Assembly (NCBI GenBank): GCA_004297075.1
Contig: SCVK01000396.1
Location: forward strand, 62,001 to 126,000
Origin: Chitinophagaceae bacterium
GTDB lineage: Bacteria > Bacteroidota > Bacteroidia > Chitinophagales > Chitinophagaceae
Length of the DNA stretch: 64,000 nt
Reading direction: 5' to 3'
The notes under the pieces are model-generated. The model did not search any database and was not told the origin of the DNA. It saw only the letters and a list, made by a program, of their open reading frames with translations. Below, piece by piece: positions 10,687 to 20,842 of this stretch; the stretch's first letter is position 1, and each line of letters starts with the position of its first letter. The position numbers were made by a program, and so were the translations under genes.

Positions 10687-11265
10687 TCAGCCTTTCATTA
10701 ATCTTTTTCTTAACCTACTAAGGCTTGGTGGTTCAATACCCAAATACCCTGCGATATATTTTAATGGCAGGCGGTTGAAAACATCGGGGAAGGTTTCAAT
10801 AAAATGCAGGTACCGCTCCTCTACAGAGCATATTCGGATATTTTGCTCTGCCAACAACGCAATGCGCAAATCATCGGCGAGCATTTTGGTAAACAATGTT
10901 TCAAATTTCGGATTCAGGGAAAAAATTAAGGGAAGTTTGTCTTTTTGCAGCATCAGCATTTCGCAATCTTCCAGGGCAATAAAATGTTTGTGTGACGGTG
11001 CATTATTAATAAGACCTTCTGTATATGTAAAGAAGCAATCATTTTTGGTAAAGCCACATGGGATCTCTTTTCCTGTTTCATCAATCAGGGTACTGACGAT
11101 CAGCCCATAATTCAGAAACCCGATAAACCTGCATTGTTCTCCAGCGCGCAGGATATAGTCACCCTTCTTAAAATATTGAATATCACTGAACAGTAATGCT
11201 TTTTCCAGGTCATCGTCCGGGAAGGGCATCCGGTCATTAATATATTTTTTAACCTGACGGTACAT
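10687..11265 (-). CDS. Crp/Fnr-family transcriptional regulator
   Basis: cNMP-binding-like domain, C-terminal LPLKYIAGYLGIEPPSLSRLRKRL helix-turn-helix. Confidence 0.9.
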   Translation of the reverse strand: MYRQVKKYINDRMPFPDDDLEKALLFSDIQYFKKGDYILRAGEQCRFIGFLNYGLIVSTLIDETGKEIPCGFTKNDCFFTYTEGLINNAPSHKHFIALEDCEMLMLQKDKLPLIFSLNPKFETLFTKMLADDLRIALLAEQNIRICSVEERYLHFIETFPDVFNRLPLKYIAGYLGIEPPSLSRLRKRLMKG

Positions 11266-11580
11266 TGCCTGTAAATTTTCAGAAATGTACAGTAAATTTC
11301 AGAAACGCTACTCCTGGCTTTAGGGATAGCCGAGGTATCTCAAGCTTTACTTAACCTATGTGAAAAGATGATTGTGCTGCGGCAATTTCATGCAGAAGGG
11401 TTGGTGAACACCAGTAAACTGGGTGTATTTCAGCAGCTAAGAAAACGGTTGTGTCTGTTACAGAAAGTATTGAAATATCCCGACAGGATACAAAGTACGA
11501 GAAACGTATATTTTTGCTTCCAACAATGCGTTCACGGAAACCTTCGAGACAGCACCACCTGACGGCGCATTTTACCGTAA

Positions 11581-12363
11581 TTAGCTAATTTCTCCTTGCT
11601 CTATTTTATCAATAATTGCCTCAAATTTGGAAACGTCTGCAAAATTTATTTGCTGTACCCTTGTACCAATATCGAAAATATAGTTCACTTTTTGCTCCCC
11701 TAATTTCACCTGTTTGGTAACCTTACCATCTTCATAAATCAAAATCTCCCATCTTTCAATCTGTTCGCTTACAACACATGTAACACCAATGCCGTAACGA
11801 ATTACCTGATCCGCATCGAAGTAAGGAATAATAGCTATCAGTGTATTGAAATCGTGCCAATGGGTTACGATGTCTGTTTTTTCAAATTTTTTCTTAGACT
11901 TATTTTTCTCAATTGGAAATAGTGTATGAACAATCTTGGTGTCCTTATATAAGATCAGCCTATAATCAGTGCCGGTATCATCACCTTTTCCTTTGAATAC
12001 ATCGAACAGATCGGGTTTATTATTCTTGGGGTCAATATTTCTGGGATCATATAAGGCTTCCGATATTTTTTGATAGTCAAAGAGTTTGCCGGAGTCTTTA
12101 CCAAACCGGCTTGTTGCAACAAAAGAATTGTCTGCCATTTTTGAATGCGCATTTGTAAAAAACCGGTGGCGCATGTTTATGTGGTTCAGACCGGTAAAAT
12201 TATCGCCCTGAATGAATATTAATTTTTTAAACGGCGAGATACTGAAAATATCTGTTTTATGTTTGGTGAATTGACCAACAAACCCAGGATTATTCAATAT
12301 GGATACGCTGGCTTTCGAAGTGACCAGTTTAATTTCTTCAGGTGTTAAAATAAGTTCTTCCAT
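11581..12363 (-). CDS. Hypothetical protein with possible BECR-like (PBECR/RelE/colicin-type) RNase fold
   Basis: FTGLNHINMRHRFF ... FGKDS ... YQKISEALYDPRNI ... YRLILYKDTKIVHTLFP resembles the PBECR pattern (H-I-x-x-R-H, I-x-x-A-L, YKDxKxVHTLFP). Confidence 0.4.
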   Translation of the reverse strand: MEELILTPEEIKLVTSKASVSILNNPGFVGQFTKHKTDIFSISPFKKLIFIQGDNFTGLNHINMRHRFFTNAHSKMADNSFVATSRFGKDSGKLFDYQKISEALYDPRNIDPKNNKPDLFDVFKGKGDDTGTDYRLILYKDTKIVHTLFPIEKNKSKKKFEKTDIVTHWHDFNTLIAIIPYFDADQVIRYGIGVTCVVSEQIERWEILIYEDGKVTKQVKLGEQKVNYIFDIGTRVQQINFADVSKFEAIIDKIEQGEIS

Positions 12364-12479
12364 AATTGACGAATTACATTAGAATTAAAGGACACGTTAA
12401 GCCTTTTTTGTACTTAAATCTATTTTGTTATAATCCTGTAAAAACAGAATGAGTTGATCTATGCGATTGGATTCTGCAT

Positions 12480-13232
12480 TTACTTCACTATAAGGATGCG
12501 GTTATCCATGTATTTGTAAATAAAAATACGGTCAAAGGTTGTTTGCGGGCAAAGTGAGTCAGTAAACGGAAAGCCCTGCGTAGACGACTCATCGCCCAAA
12601 TTGGCTATCAGCAATAGCCAATTTTCCGAAAAATGGGAAGCATATTTTGTCATTATTTTTTCTTTCTCCAGAATACGTTCTTTGACCCAGCCCGCTTCTG
12701 CATCATATACCAAGTATGCCCCGAATGATTGCCAATGATCAAACCGGTCATTGGTTATATCAATTGAATCAATAAAGGAGTCGTCGAAATATTCTTTATA
12801 AAAATGGTTACTGCTTTTGTTTTTTATCCCTTGTTTAATGTACACATGTTCAACAAGATCATATAGCCGGTTTGCATAGGTTTCAATTTCATTTGATTTG
12901 CATACAATAGGTGTATGGCAAAAACTTACAAGCACGTAAAGTTCATCTAGATAGTGCTGATTAAATTTTTCTTTTGCTTTCCTGACGATCTTTTCCTGTA
13001 AAGATTCTTTTTGTTTCACTTTTGGATTGACGATAGCCGTTACTTCTATTGAAATCCTACGGTCGTTTTCTTCAAGGATGAAATCAGGACACTCACTTTC
13101 AGCAATATGCATATTCTGCAATCCACCTCCGTGAACTGCAATAAACCTTTTCAGCAAGTTTAACTCTTCTTTCTTTTTACGTTCAATTTGCGTAGGCATA
13201 TAAATTTGAAAATACTGATTTTCCCGCCTCAA
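12480..13232 (-). CDS. Hypothetical protein with PD-(D/E)XK-like nuclease motif
   Basis: ECPDFILEENDRRISIEVTAI fits PD-x(n)-ExT-type restriction-like core. Confidence 0.45.
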   Translation of the reverse strand: MRRENQYFQIYMPTQIERKKKEELNLLKRFIAVHGGGLQNMHIAESECPDFILEENDRRISIEVTAIVNPKVKQKESLQEKIVRKAKEKFNQHYLDELYVLVSFCHTPIVCKSNEIETYANRLYDLVEHVYIKQGIKNKSSNHFYKEYFDDSFIDSIDITNDRFDHWQSFGAYLVYDAEAGWVKERILEKEKIMTKYASHFSENWLLLIANLGDESSTQGFPFTDSLCPQTTFDRIFIYKYMDNRILIVK

Positions 13233-13270
13233 AGGGGTTTGGTATTTTTGGCGTGTACAAAACGTAGTTT

Positions 13271-13642
13271 ATGCGCGTGTATATTAGTCCATTTACATTC
13301 AATATCGAGGTTGATGAAGATAGCATGACATGGCGGATCTATTACGCGGATGTTCGTATTGGCGAATTTGAATTCAGGGAAGACGAAAAAGAACGAAAAT
13401 GGCTTTCGGGTTGTGAAATACATGCTGATTATCAAAGGAAAGGCCTGGGAGGCTCAGTTATCAGGAAAGCGGTAAAACATTATGGTGCGGTGTATTTCTG
13501 TACTGCGGACCGGATTGATATGAACCATTATTATGGCGAATATGATTCAAGATATCTCACCGAGGAAGGAGTAAAGCTGATGGAAAGTTGTTTAAAAAAA
13601 AGGATCATCCGAAAAAGCTGGACTATTAATCCCTGGGATTAG
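13271..13642 (+). CDS. GNAT-family N-acetyltransferase
   Basis: ADYQRKGLGGSVIRKAVKHYG acetyl-CoA binding loop. Confidence 0.7.
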   Translation: MRVYISPFTFNIEVDEDSMTWRIYYADVRIGEFEFREDEKERKWLSGCEIHADYQRKGLGGSVIRKAVKHYGAVYFCTADRIDMNHYYGEYDSRYLTEEGVKLMESCLKKRIIRKSWTINPWD

Positions 13643-13799
13643 CTAATTGTATTTTGATAGGATATTATCAGACAAATTATTACTATTGTTAAGCAGATAT
13701 CAGTTGCTGAAATACCGGTTAGTTTATATTTTAAACGTGTCACCCTTCAGGATGGTGACAGTAAAGACGTGAGTAATAATTTCTCACTGCAATAGTTTT

Positions 13800-14648
13800 A
13801 TGAAACATGCTTTTAATACCGATTTTTTATTATGGCTCGATATAGCTTTAGATGATATCGAAACCGCGAGAATATTGTATGATAAGGGTAAGCACCGGTC
13901 CTCTTATTTCCATTTTCAGCAGGCATCAGAAAAAGCTAATAAAGCATTTGCTATCATGGCAGGCTTGTTAACTGCGGAGGAGCTTGCCGATATACAACAT
14001 AATCAGTTAAAGATCTACCGGAAAAGCCTCCGGAAGCAGGAAGTTAAGATACAGGAGATAAAAACTGTGGTGGGCAAACTGCCGAAGGGTAGTGAGCATC
14101 CTTTTTTGAGCGAGGATATTCTAACCACCCAGTCTAATGCAATGAATCAGGGCATTTCCCATATTGATGGACTCAATAATCAAAACCTGAAAGATTTGTC
14201 GCTCACAGAGCTGAGTGCTATCATCAGGGAAATTCGAAAGATTGACAAGATTAAAATAAAGTTGCCCAAAAATATCTATCCGCATATAGATAAAAAATTT
14301 TTAGAACTCGCGAGTTGGGTAGGCCAGTTTCCGACGGAGGAAGCGCAGCAGGCACAGCAGGAATATCTTGATTTTGTCAGGAATAAGGAACAGTCTGCGG
14401 AAGTCTATGGATATATTGATGAGGTTTTTAAAATGGCAATAAAAATCGGGTTTGTTGAAACTGTATTTTTCTATTGTGCGCTGCTTACTATTAAACACAG
14501 CTCAGCGACGCGTTATCCAGAAGTAGATACTAACCCTTTGAAAGAGTATCATCCTAAAATGGCTATTATAAAAAAGCAACCCGCATTTATGGACTTATTG
14601 GAAATGGCGATAAACCGCCTAAAACTTATTCACGATGGCAAAGCTTAA
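13800..14648 (+). CDS. HEPN-domain protein
   Basis: WLDIALDDIETARILYDKGKHRSSYFHFQQASEKANKAFAI; Rx4H motif RSSYFH. Confidence 0.7.
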   Translation: MKHAFNTDFLLWLDIALDDIETARILYDKGKHRSSYFHFQQASEKANKAFAIMAGLLTAEELADIQHNQLKIYRKSLRKQEVKIQEIKTVVGKLPKGSEHPFLSEDILTTQSNAMNQGISHIDGLNNQNLKDLSLTELSAIIREIRKIDKIKIKLPKNIYPHIDKKFLELASWVGQFPTEEAQQAQQEYLDFVRNKEQSAEVYGYIDEVFKMAIKIGFVETVFFYCALLTIKHSSATRYPEVDTNPLKEYHPKMAIIKKQPAFMDLLEMAINRLKLIHDGKA

Positions 14649-15420
14649 AAAAATTTCAGTTCAACCACTTACGCCGCTGGAAGCCCTTGATCTAAAGGTT
14701 GCTTCAACGCAACATGTGGACGTAAGTGAATTACCGGGCGATGTACAGGCGAAGTTGCATTCCGATCTAATGAAAATCGCACAAAAAAGTGAGGGTGTAA
14801 TTGTAATCAACTCTTTTGGCGAGACACCTTTTGTTTCTACGGTTATGCGCACCAGCAAAGAAAAAAAGAAGTTCTATGCTTTCCCGGAACCAAATCCTGT
14901 TCACCTGTATTATAAGATCGGTATAGGGCATTTGGAAGCGGCAGAGATAAAGAAGAAGGAGTTTACCCATATGCATGGAGCGCATCCTGAAAAGGAGTTT
15001 GAAGGATTTGGTACTTATTTTGAATCGCTAGTAACCGGCATTGTTTTTATGCTGATGACGATGGAAGGCTTTGTCAATCAACTACTATCCGAGGGTGCTG
15101 TCTATGCAGTAAATGGAAATGAAAAATCAAAGGCTGATGTTGAATGGATGAATCTTACTGATAAGATCATGTTTGTTGTACCTGAAATCACAGGTATTGA
15201 TTTTAGGGTGACTAATGCACAGGCTTATGGACGGATCACAAAATTAAATGAGATAAGAAACGAACTTATCCATTTAAAAAAAGTGGAAGCAGCGAATTTT
15301 ACCATTTACCAGGATCTTTTCAAACAACTCCTTGACTTCCAGATTTTAGAATCTGCGGATGCCGTATTTGAGTTTGTCACAACACTCAAGCCTGGTTATT
15401 TCAAGGAACAGGCAGAATAA
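14635..15420 (+). CDS. Hypothetical protein with C-terminal HEPN-like Rx4H motif
   Basis: RITKLNEIRNELIHLKK; overlaps upstream HEPN gene by 14 bp. Confidence 0.5.
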   Translation: MAKLKKISVQPLTPLEALDLKVASTQHVDVSELPGDVQAKLHSDLMKIAQKSEGVIVINSFGETPFVSTVMRTSKEKKKFYAFPEPNPVHLYYKIGIGHLEAAEIKKKEFTHMHGAHPEKEFEGFGTYFESLVTGIVFMLMTMEGFVNQLLSEGAVYAVNGNEKSKADVEWMNLTDKIMFVVPEITGIDFRVTNAQAYGRITKLNEIRNELIHLKKVEAANFTIYQDLFKQLLDFQILESADAVFEFVTTLKPGYFKEQAE

Positions 15421-15422
15421 AT

Positions 15423-16259
15423 TTATAGAGTGATTACCTTTATCCATTGATAAAATTCTTCGTATCCGACTCTTTTAAAAACAGCATTGGAGGTGTTGTT
15501 ATTGGCCATTGCCTGAAGGCCGACATCTACATATTCCTTTAGTAATTTTGTCGTCAGGGAATGCAAAAGAGCGGTGCCATAACCTTTTTTCCTGCTATCT
15601 TTCGCTGTATAAAATAGACCTATGATGGGAGAATCGTTTTCAGTATTCACTTGTGCAATGACACGGATCGTTTTACCGTCAACCCATTTGTAAATACTTT
15701 TGTTGTATATGCCGGGTATGACAACTTTAGCACGCATATCTGTATCCGGCGCACGGTCACCGTATTCCTCAATACGGAACTCTTCGCTCATAATGGCTAT
15801 CGGGTTAATATCACCCATCTCGGCAAGCATCATTCGGCCTGTTGCTTTATTCTCTATTTCATTTTCCTGTGTGCATTTATAAATAAGTTTTTCGGTAATT
15901 GTTTCAAAGCGTTGTTTTTTATGGGCAAGGAAAGCCTTTATCAGTTGTGTTTGTCCGCTTAACTGGTAACGTGTATTTAGATTAAGACTGATCAGTTCTG
16001 AAAGCCGGGTCAGCATTTCATTATTCCAAAAAGTTCCGTATAATAAAATCAATTCAGGGTTGGTGCCGACTACAAGGGCCAGTATATTTTGGTCTTTTTG
16101 CCCGGTAATGTTGAATGATAATTTAAGCTGGTCAGGGCTGCTCGCCAGGTAAGAAAAAATGCCATTCAGGGCTGCCGTTGCATAATAGTTCTCTACAAAA
16201 TAGGCATCATTGAATATTTCGAATTCAGTAATAGAACTGTGGTGGTGAATTTGTACCAT
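15423..16259 (-). CDS. GNAT-family N-acetyltransferase
   Basis: IIGLFYTAKDSRKKGYGTALLHSLTTKLL ... NNTSNAVFKRVGYEEF. Confidence 0.85.
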   Translation of the reverse strand: MVQIHHHSSITEFEIFNDAYFVENYYATAALNGIFSYLASSPDQLKLSFNITGQKDQNILALVVGTNPELILLYGTFWNNEMLTRLSELISLNLNTRYQLSGQTQLIKAFLAHKKQRFETITEKLIYKCTQENEIENKATGRMMLAEMGDINPIAIMSEEFRIEEYGDRAPDTDMRAKVVIPGIYNKSIYKWVDGKTIRVIAQVNTENDSPIIGLFYTAKDSRKKGYGTALLHSLTTKLLKEYVDVGLQAMANNNTSNAVFKRVGYEEFYQWIKVITL

Positions 16260-16308
16260 AAAGAGTAAATTGCTCTAATAACACGGTAATATCTAAAATA
16301 AACAAAAA

Positions 16309-17319
16309 ATGCAGACTAAGGAGTCAATTGCAGGTAGGTTATTTGACCAGTTCAAACATAAGTATGCTGATAAGTATAGTTTTCCTTCAGACCTGCCAGC
16401 CGGTGAAGGCGCACACGCATCCGTATTTAAGGCTAATGACATCTTGCGGGATACAATGGTTGCCATTAAAATCTTTCATGAAGGAACAGTTCCTTCTGGA
16501 AGCAGCCGGGCCTGGAAATTAACTTCTAATATTATTCATAACCAAATAGCTCCAACGCATACCGTTGAGACCTTTGTTGCCGATGGTTCTGAATATAAAG
16601 CAGTTATTTCGAGATTTATTCCAGGGGTAACGCTTAAGCAGGTTTTTGATTGGTGGGAATTGCAGGATGAGGGTGATAAAATGCTGATCGCGGATGATTT
16701 TTCAAAAACGTTTCTGCCATCACTGATTAATGCACTGGAGGTGTGCCATTCTCATAAATTTGGACACGGTGATCTGCATGAAGGAAATATAATGACTTTT
16801 CTTACGGATATAGGGATCAATTTTACTTTTTTCGCTGTTTTAATCGATTTTGATGCGGCCTCCGTTAGAACAGCCGTTTACGAACCTTCGGAGGAAGTTA
16901 AAATAGCAAGTGATATACGTTTGTTCAATAAACGTTTAGGGCCATACATTACAAATGAGTGGAAATGGGGTAAGTACCTATCACTGATGTATGAATCATA
17001 TCATTCGATGGAGAATATCAAGTTTGCTTATGGTGTCATTTTAAATTTTATTGATCACGTAGAAAAAGATGAGCTGTCGGGAGAATTCATTAACGCACAA
17101 ATAAAACAGCTTGTTCTTCGCGCGTTATCAGGTTTTCCCACAGCGCCAATCATGAGTATATTCAGAAGCATTGCCACCGATACAGGTCATCTGCCCGCAT
17201 TAGAAAAATCTATTGAAGAAGTAAATGAAAGTATTTATAATGGTGGTTTAGTAAGTAGCGCTTCTATGACGGAAGTTAACGACAGGCGTAATTATCTTTA
17301 CAAAACCATTTTTCCATGA
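16309..17319 (+). CDS. Serine/threonine protein kinase-like protein
   Basis: GEGAHASVFKA P-loop, VAIKIFHEG lysine, FGHGDLHEGNIM catalytic loop, VLIDFDAAS DFG-equivalent. Confidence 0.88.
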   Translation: MQTKESIAGRLFDQFKHKYADKYSFPSDLPAGEGAHASVFKANDILRDTMVAIKIFHEGTVPSGSSRAWKLTSNIIHNQIAPTHTVETFVADGSEYKAVISRFIPGVTLKQVFDWWELQDEGDKMLIADDFSKTFLPSLINALEVCHSHKFGHGDLHEGNIMTFLTDIGINFTFFAVLIDFDAASVRTAVYEPSEEVKIASDIRLFNKRLGPYITNEWKWGKYLSLMYESYHSMENIKFAYGVILNFIDHVEKDELSGEFINAQIKQLVLRALSGFPTAPIMSIFRSIATDTGHLPALEKSIEEVNESIYNGGLVSSASMTEVNDRRNYLYKTIFP

Positions 17320-17337
17320 GATATTTTTGAATAGGTG

Positions 17338-20091
17338 TCAGTCTGCCCGCTGCGTATAGAGAACAAAATATTTGGCAAGCTTAGGGTGCGGATTGGTCTT
17401 TACATATTTTTTCACAGCGCCAACTACCTGTTTCTGTGAAAATGCTTTGGCAAGATAATATCTCGTATTATAACTGAGTATCCACAAGGGATCGAAAAGC
17501 GCATAATCAAAACTGTCCATATCCAGCAGCCAGTCATAATAATCCGACAAGCCTTTAAATCTTATAATGAATTCTGCCGGCAAAGGCAGCTTGTATTTTA
17601 GTGAGAGATTGATAACACTGTTTAAGCCCGGCATGGTTTCTACTTCATCGAAGACTTGGTTGCGACCAAGTGTGTTTTTATCAGGCCGCTCAAAACAAGA
17701 AAGATATTTTTCAAAGGCTGAAGGTTCAGGCTTAATGATATCATAGATGCAGGCACGATAAAAAAGCTCATGGTTAAATTTTTCTGCAAGAAGATTATCA
17801 ATGTAAGAGGCCAAACTGGTTCGGTATTTTTTGTCCATGGCCTGGTAAAGATCAAACAACGCATTTTCATTTTCGCCCCTGATCATTGCATCAGCTTCTC
17901 CGAAAAGTTGCAACAACTGTCGGTACATTTTATCAGTTGTAATGTAGCTGTCACGTGATTTTTCTGTCAGTTCGCTAAAGGCACTGAGAATATTGAACTG
18001 GTGGAGTTCTTTGTTATCCAGAATTGCCTGCAATACTTTTTGGAGCCATTGTTTACCCATCACGGGTCCCCATGATTTAATAAAGCTTGCCACATGATGG
18101 ATCCTGCTCCGATCTCTATAAGAGATATCGGGAAGGAACCCAAGTATATTTTTTCCGCAGGCTTTGATAAAAGTTTGTGGCATATCAACAATAGAAAGGA
18201 GCGCGAGGATATTCCAGAAGTACCTGAAATAGTTATCCCTTGCTTCCCATGATGCCTTAGACAGTTGATCAATTAACGGGTATGTGTCGTTGTGGTGTTC
18301 AAGGTAGTTGGATGTAGCGGTTTCAAAATCACCTGATCCTTCCGGGATTTCATAACGGATCTTTTGTTGGATGAACCGGTTAAAGAAAGTGACTGCCAGA
18401 TCAGCATTGCCGAACAAAAGCAGTTGTTTTAAAAGTCCCGATGTTATGGCTTCCAACCGTGATGACTGCCTGCTATTCATTGCGTAACTAAGGAACAGGC
18501 CTTCCATATATTGGGCAGTCATAGTAGCAAACTCTGTGAATTTCGTATAAGGCAAACGGTTCTGAAAAACATACTCTGTCAATTCCTGGTACAGATTGAT
18601 CAATCGGTTGAGATTACTATTGCTGCTATGACCGGCACCAAGTTGGATGCGGTAATGGTCGCGTATTTTATCAAGCGTTTCAGCAATTGATTCAGCATAG
18701 GAGCGAAGCACATTGTTTTGGAAAAAAAGGCTCGCCACCTGCTTTTCAAATTCGGATGAAGCAGCGAATTGAAAATAGCGCTCTTCGGTGTCAATAAGAT
18801 CCACCTCAGTTTTCATGCTCTTTGTTTCTGTTTGCTCAGCACGCCAAAGAATATTATTACTCCATTTTAGCCGGAACAGTTCAATATAAGATTTCAGCAA
18901 ATCGTGGTTGGCGACATGGGCTTTATAATTTTCGTAATAGATAAGAAAAGCTTTGTGATATACCCCAAGGTTAAAGTAGGCCTGCGCGATTTTCAGCCTG
19001 TCTTTATCAGTGTCAGCAGCCAGTGCTTTAATTGCCCTTGCTATTTCGAGCCTATTTATCAGGCAGGTTGGACAATCACAGTTTGGAAGCTCAGGTAATT
19101 CAATGCTGACGTAATCCACACCGGTTGTCATCGATATATGGTGAACGAGATTTTCCTGTAATGTCCTGGTGATAAATTGCAGTTGCTCAAGATTTTTTTT
19201 CGTGTTTTTATAAGCTGTTCCCTGTTTAAAGCGCGGTGCGTTTCTAAAATCGATTTGCTGAAAGAGGTTTATCAAATCCTTGTTATTTGTCGCAAGGGAG
19301 TATAGACTGTAATTTGTATAAGGGTGTTTGATGTCTCTGATACGAAAGGGTTCAATCCTGATCAACAATTCTGTTGGGGTAAACTCCATGCGGGCTTTCA
19401 AAAATTTAAGTACATCGTAGACGTAGGCAAGAATATTCGGGTTTTTCTCAATAACTTTTAGTTGGTAATTGAGATTTTTTTCGGTTGCCTCTTTTGCATT
19501 GCCAAGGACTTGTTGCAAATAGCTGAAACATCTGGCTAATGAATTATAATAATTGATCGTGATACCGGGTTGCAAAAGGTCGCGATGCAATACCGGTTCT
19601 GTTTTGGCTTCGTCTGTAAAATCGCGATCTGATGTAATAAAATAGATACTGTCAATTTTTTTTCTTTTTAAGTAAGAAACGGCTGAGAAGAAAAACAATG
19701 CATCGTTGATAGATTTTGTTTTGTCGCCATGAAAAGGGGCTTTTTTTTCCAGTGAAACATCAATAGTCGCGGCTTTGACTTTCTGGGTCAGTTTAAAAGG
19801 TTTGCCTGCGGCAATTATCCCGTCAATTCTTCTGGCACGGTCCTTCAACTGCTGCATAGAAGGGAGGGATTCGCCAGTCCTGCCTGTGATGTTTTCGGTT
19901 TCTTTGATTTTTTTCTGGAGCTGGGTCAATGTCTGTCCTTTTTTCCGGGTCCATTCTTTCTGGAGGATCTCAGGCACAAGCAGGGTAATCTTATCCTGTA
20001 TAATGATGGCTTCCAGCGTGTTAAGGCTGAATTCATCCTTTGCTTCTTTGAGCATGTTCAGGAAGATATTCGTATCAATTAAAAAGTACAT
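17338..20091 (-). CDS. Large (917 aa) protein with N-terminal PIN-domain RNase
   Basis: MYFLIDTNIFLNMLKEAKD ... VPEILQKEW ... KSINDALFFFSAVSYL ... YFITSDRDF acidic motifs; long alpha-helical C-terminus. Confidence 0.75.
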   Translation of the reverse strand: MYFLIDTNIFLNMLKEAKDEFSLNTLEAIIIQDKITLLVPEILQKEWTRKKGQTLTQLQKKIKETENITGRTGESLPSMQQLKDRARRIDGIIAAGKPFKLTQKVKAATIDVSLEKKAPFHGDKTKSINDALFFFSAVSYLKRKKIDSIYFITSDRDFTDEAKTEPVLHRDLLQPGITINYYNSLARCFSYLQQVLGNAKEATEKNLNYQLKVIEKNPNILAYVYDVLKFLKARMEFTPTELLIRIEPFRIRDIKHPYTNYSLYSLATNNKDLINLFQQIDFRNAPRFKQGTAYKNTKKNLEQLQFITRTLQENLVHHISMTTGVDYVSIELPELPNCDCPTCLINRLEIARAIKALAADTDKDRLKIAQAYFNLGVYHKAFLIYYENYKAHVANHDLLKSYIELFRLKWSNNILWRAEQTETKSMKTEVDLIDTEERYFQFAASSEFEKQVASLFFQNNVLRSYAESIAETLDKIRDHYRIQLGAGHSSNSNLNRLINLYQELTEYVFQNRLPYTKFTEFATMTAQYMEGLFLSYAMNSRQSSRLEAITSGLLKQLLLFGNADLAVTFFNRFIQQKIRYEIPEGSGDFETATSNYLEHHNDTYPLIDQLSKASWEARDNYFRYFWNILALLSIVDMPQTFIKACGKNILGFLPDISYRDRSRIHHVASFIKSWGPVMGKQWLQKVLQAILDNKELHQFNILSAFSELTEKSRDSYITTDKMYRQLLQLFGEADAMIRGENENALFDLYQAMDKKYRTSLASYIDNLLAEKFNHELFYRACIYDIIKPEPSAFEKYLSCFERPDKNTLGRNQVFDEVETMPGLNSVINLSLKYKLPLPAEFIIRFKGLSDYYDWLLDMDSFDYALFDPLWILSYNTRYYLAKAFSQKQVVGAVKKYVKTNPHPKLAKYFVLYTQRAD

Positions 20092-20132
20092 CTATCGGCT
20101 TATTTTAAAAAATCCAAGGTACATTTAATACC

Positions 20133-20822
20133 ATGAATATTGAACTTAGGTCGGAGGTGTTGGCAATGAGCCTGAGACTGGAAAACCTGCTCGGGGATAT
20201 ACTATCCGTCATACTACGGCTACCAAGAAAGGATGCCAAAACCCTGGGCGATAAAGGGAGCGCCCTGTCTTTTATGTCGAAAGTCGATTTCCTCTATGAT
20301 TTAAAAAAACTTACCAAAGAACAGTATAGCCAACTAGTGGTATTTATGGAGGTGAGAAACAAGTTGATGCACAATCTCGAAATTGACAGCATGGAAAAGG
20401 CTCTGGAAAGTTCAGGTAAACTGTCCAAAATCCAACCTTATTTGAAGCAGGGGGTTGAAGCAAATGAGCTTAACCTTGAGTATGCCTTTACCCTTTTTTA
20501 CGGCAAAATCCTTGAATCCCTTGGCGATGCATTAAAAGAGATCATCCATGACCTTGAAGCGGAAGAACAGGTAAAAGAAAAAGCAAAAGATTATGACCTG
20601 CTGGAAACGCATCTGGAACTTTTTTCCGATGCTGTTGACGATGCCTCGGATATGTTTGACAAAAGATTTGGTGTTGACCCAAAAGAAGGTGGTGTTTTAC
20701 GCCAAGCGGTTATGGCTCATTTTATGATGAAGATTAAAGAGCGATACCCCGATTTTAAATTTACCACTGCCGGTGAGGAAGTAAAAGAACAGGAAGTCAA
20801 AATGGATGCCGAAACCAAATAA
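20133..20822 (+). CDS. HEPN-like hypothetical protein
   Basis: VFMEVRNKLMHNLEID Rx4H motif in a helical protein; divergent from the PIN gene. Confidence 0.5.
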   Translation: MNIELRSEVLAMSLRLENLLGDILSVILRLPRKDAKTLGDKGSALSFMSKVDFLYDLKKLTKEQYSQLVVFMEVRNKLMHNLEIDSMEKALESSGKLSKIQPYLKQGVEANELNLEYAFTLFYGKILESLGDALKEIIHDLEAEEQVKEKAKDYDLLETHLELFSDAVDDASDMFDKRFGVDPKEGGVLRQAVMAHFMMKIKERYPDFKFTTAGEEVKEQEVKMDAETK

Positions 20823-20842
20823 TTACCTAGTTAAATTAACGC

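Noticed and set aside
11290-11580. 64-aa plus-strand ORF at 11368-11562
   Set aside because: No recognisable domain and other frames read equally well; probably remnant sequence at the island edge.
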